Shown one piece after another: positions 62,758-64,000 of a stretch of DNA of 64,000 nt. Every line of letters starts with the position of its first letter. Positions within the stretch are counted from its first letter, which is position 1. The stretch covers positions 124,001 to 188,000 of the forward strand of contig NZ_JADQBZ010000004.1 of NCBI RefSeq assembly GCF_016278365.1, given 5' to 3'. Both the position numbers and the translations under genes were made by a program. The notes below the pieces were generated by a model that was given only the letters and a program-made list of their open reading frames with translations, did not search any database and was not told where the DNA came from. The stretch comes from Methanolobus sp. GTDB lineage: Archaea > Halobacteriota > Methanosarcinia > Methanosarcinales > Methanosarcinaceae.

Positions 62758-63705
62758 TTATAGATATTTGTGTTCATTGTTCTTTGATCCAAGGCTCTGC
62801 GCATACTCCTTTGAGATGTAGTTCTCAGTGCTCATGCAAACCTCCGTAGCAAAACAAATGCCTGTGCTTACCATCACATCCCATGCGGCCGATGAGATGT
62901 TTTCCGGCTTTTCTCCGGTCAGACCTTCCTGATATAGTGTGTAAACAATGCCGGCGGTAAAACTGTCCCCGGCACCGACGGTACTGACTGGCCTGATCGC
63001 GGGCGTCTTGTAGTACTTTGAGATGGAAGATGTCCTCAGGAACACGCCTCTGCCTGCAGTAGTATATATAAGGCATTCACACCCCGCGGCAAGCACGTAC
63101 TCATAGGCTTCATCTGCGTTCCTGCACTCTCCAATAGATAGCATGTCCTCATCCGAAGCCCTGACAATGTCGGAGTGTCGGATATTGTTGTCAACAAGTG
63201 ATCTTATTTTTTCAATATCCGGCGTAGAAGCTTTCCGGATGTTAGGGTCGTAGATGATGGTCGCGCCGGCTCTGTCTGCACTATCAAGAATTCTTGTGAG
63301 CTCGTTTTTCAAAGCAGCCGAGCTTGCCAGAATAGAGCCGAACATTACTATATCTTTCTTTGTAAAACTCCGGCCGACATTCAGAACCCTTACATAAGGA
63401 AAATCCTCGTAAAAACTATAATGAGCATTGTTCCCGCTGTCCAGAAAAGCCAGTGCGATGGGTGATTTTTGGTTCTCGTACCTCGAAACATGCTCTACGG
63501 AAACATTATTTTTCTTTAGGGAACTGCATATCATATCTCCCAGTAAATCCTTGCCAAGCTCGCTGACAAGCGCTACAGGAATGCCTGTTCTTCCAAGCGA
63601 GACCGCGCTGTTGAGCATGGCTCCTCCCGGGCAGGCTGAAATGGGCTTTCCCTCCTTGAAAAGTATGTCATAGAATGTTTCACTTATTGCAAATACACAG
63701 GAAAT
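62758..63705 (-). CDS. PfkB-family sugar kinase with apparent ATT start
   Basis: The frame from ATG 63618 gives 286 residues but starts after the conserved N-terminus. Reading upstream in frame to 63705 adds ISCVFAISETFYDILF and PGGAMLNSAVSLGRTG, the family's first strand and sugar-binding Gly-Gly motif, with no ATG, GTG or TTG before an in-frame TAA. ATT 63705 follows GGGGTG five bases away and is the best start. The catalytic region VSTVGAGDSFTAGIVYTL, with the Asp base, is intact. Closest relatives are fructokinase-like; the sugar is unknown. Confidence 0.8.
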   Translation of the reverse strand: MSCVFAISETFYDILFKEGKPISACPGGAMLNSAVSLGRTGIPVALVSELGKDLLGDMICSSLKKNNVSVEHVSRYENQKSPIALAFLDSGNNAHYSFYEDFPYVRVLNVGRSFTKKDIVMFGSILASSAALKNELTRILDSADRAGATIIYDPNIRKASTPDIEKIRSLVDNNIRHSDIVRASDEDMLSIGECRNADEAYEYVLAAGCECLIYTTAGRGVFLRTSSISKYYKTPAIRPVSTVGAGDSFTAGIVYTLYQEGLTGEKPENISSAAWDVMVSTGICFATEVCMSTENYISKEYAQSLGSKNNEHKYL

Positions 63706-63738
63706 GCAGACACCCCGGATATGTTATTGACACCGGCC

Positions 63739-64000
63739 TCAGCCCAATAATTTAACGATTGTCAGGTAGTATAAAGGCTCTCCTCTTTCATCCCTGTGGA
63801 TTAAAGTATGCTCCTCAACAGGTCTGATCTCGCCCCTTTCTGTCCTCATCCTGTATATTTGCGTGACCTCGTAGGCACCTTCCCGGGTGTTCTCAAGCAA
63901 CTCAAGCATCACTCCCTGAACATCCTCTGGGTATATCATATCCTCGTATGTGAGCCTTCCGGATGTGAAATCTTCAGGACTATATCCAAGAGTGGATATA
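63739..64000 (-). CDS. PAS-domain protein, C-terminal end (5' partial)
   Basis: The frame is open at the right edge, so only the last 87 residues are visible. They are a PAS_3-type sensor domain: LGYSPEDFTSGRLTYEDMIYPED, then YEVTQIYRMRTERGEIRPVEEH and YYLTIVKLLG at the end. The opening LGYSPEDF with D-x-x-x-P-E-D is characteristic. The protein ends at the PAS domain, so any kinase or other output would lie upstream, beyond the window. Methanosarcinaceae encode many multi-PAS sensors. Confidence 0.8.
   Translation of the reverse strand, partial: ISTLGYSPEDFTSGRLTYEDMIYPEDVQGVMLELLENTREGAYEVTQIYRMRTERGEIRPVEEHTLIHRDERGEPLYYLTIVKLLG

Noticed and set aside
1..64000. tRNA, rRNA, CRISPR arrays, insertion sequences and replication origin
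   Set aside because: I looked for cloverleaf-type gene ends, regularly spaced repeats, transposase motifs and cdc6/orc genes and saw none; a tRNAscan or CRISPR-finder run could confirm this.

Overview
The window looks like the chromosome of a methylotrophic or otherwise mesophilic methanogen of the Methanosarcinaceae (Methanolobus, Methanomethylovorans or a close relative). The basis is gene content: a group II chaperonin, CDC48, RadA, an NreA-type repair protein with a C-terminal PCNA-binding motif, archaeal PPAT and phosphoglycolate phosphatase, a TRAM-domain RNA-binding protein, a PEF-CTERM surface protein, cobalt and nickel uptake genes, and bacterial-type MutS/MutL. The genus is inference. 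Promoters are archaeal TATA elements, and several genes start about 25-30 bases after a TATA box, so their transcripts are probably leaderless. No tRNA, rRNA, CRISPR array or insertion sequence was seen.

Layout. 1-3940 is an A+T-rich accessory segment: a GHKL ATPase (cut by the window edge), a stand-alone receiver protein, an HNH nuclease and an Eco57I-like DNA methylase, all tightly packed, followed by a broken antitoxin/RelE-toxin pair. This is the best candidate for an undescribed system: a phosphorelay-type pair wired to restriction-modification-type genes. 3949-8966 holds a DHFR-like reductase, unknown proteins and two secreted proteins. 9137-10753 is the thermosome, with two hairpins in its leader. 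10857-14071 is a BioY-type ECF transporter operon with three biotin-operator-like boxes upstream. 14142-15616 is an ArsR repressor and a metal/metalloid permease, with a 24-bp palindromic operator touching the start codon. 15631-18894 carries ModE- and XRE-type regulators, WrbA, and a membrane-anchored winged-helix regulator overlapping a secreted protein.

19185-26920 is a surface/secretome island: a secreted protein behind a structured leader, a family of duplicated secreted proteins including one decayed copy, and an alpha-2-macroglobulin-like lipoprotein broken by a frameshift. 26972-34300 has an ACR3-like exporter, mutS, an MFS pump and mutL. 34344-40735 is cobalt metabolism: cbiD-cbiE, cbiMN, cbiQO and a NicO-type Ni/Co transporter with a nested palindromic operator. 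The nickel regulator gene nikR lies at 58503.

40746-59764 is mostly core housekeeping: an endonuclease IV-like protein, coaD, radA, phosphoglycolate phosphatase, CDC48, TRAM, purL, an eIF1-like factor, a cysteine desulfurase/scaffold/regulator/NreA cluster, a phosphate transporter with its PhoU-like partner, a phytoene-desaturase-like flavoprotein, purC, nikR, ArsR and bacteriohemerythrin. 60012-64000 has a P2-like cation ATPase with altered ion-site residues, a PfkB sugar kinase whose conserved N-terminus lacks a standard start codon, and the end of a PAS-domain protein.
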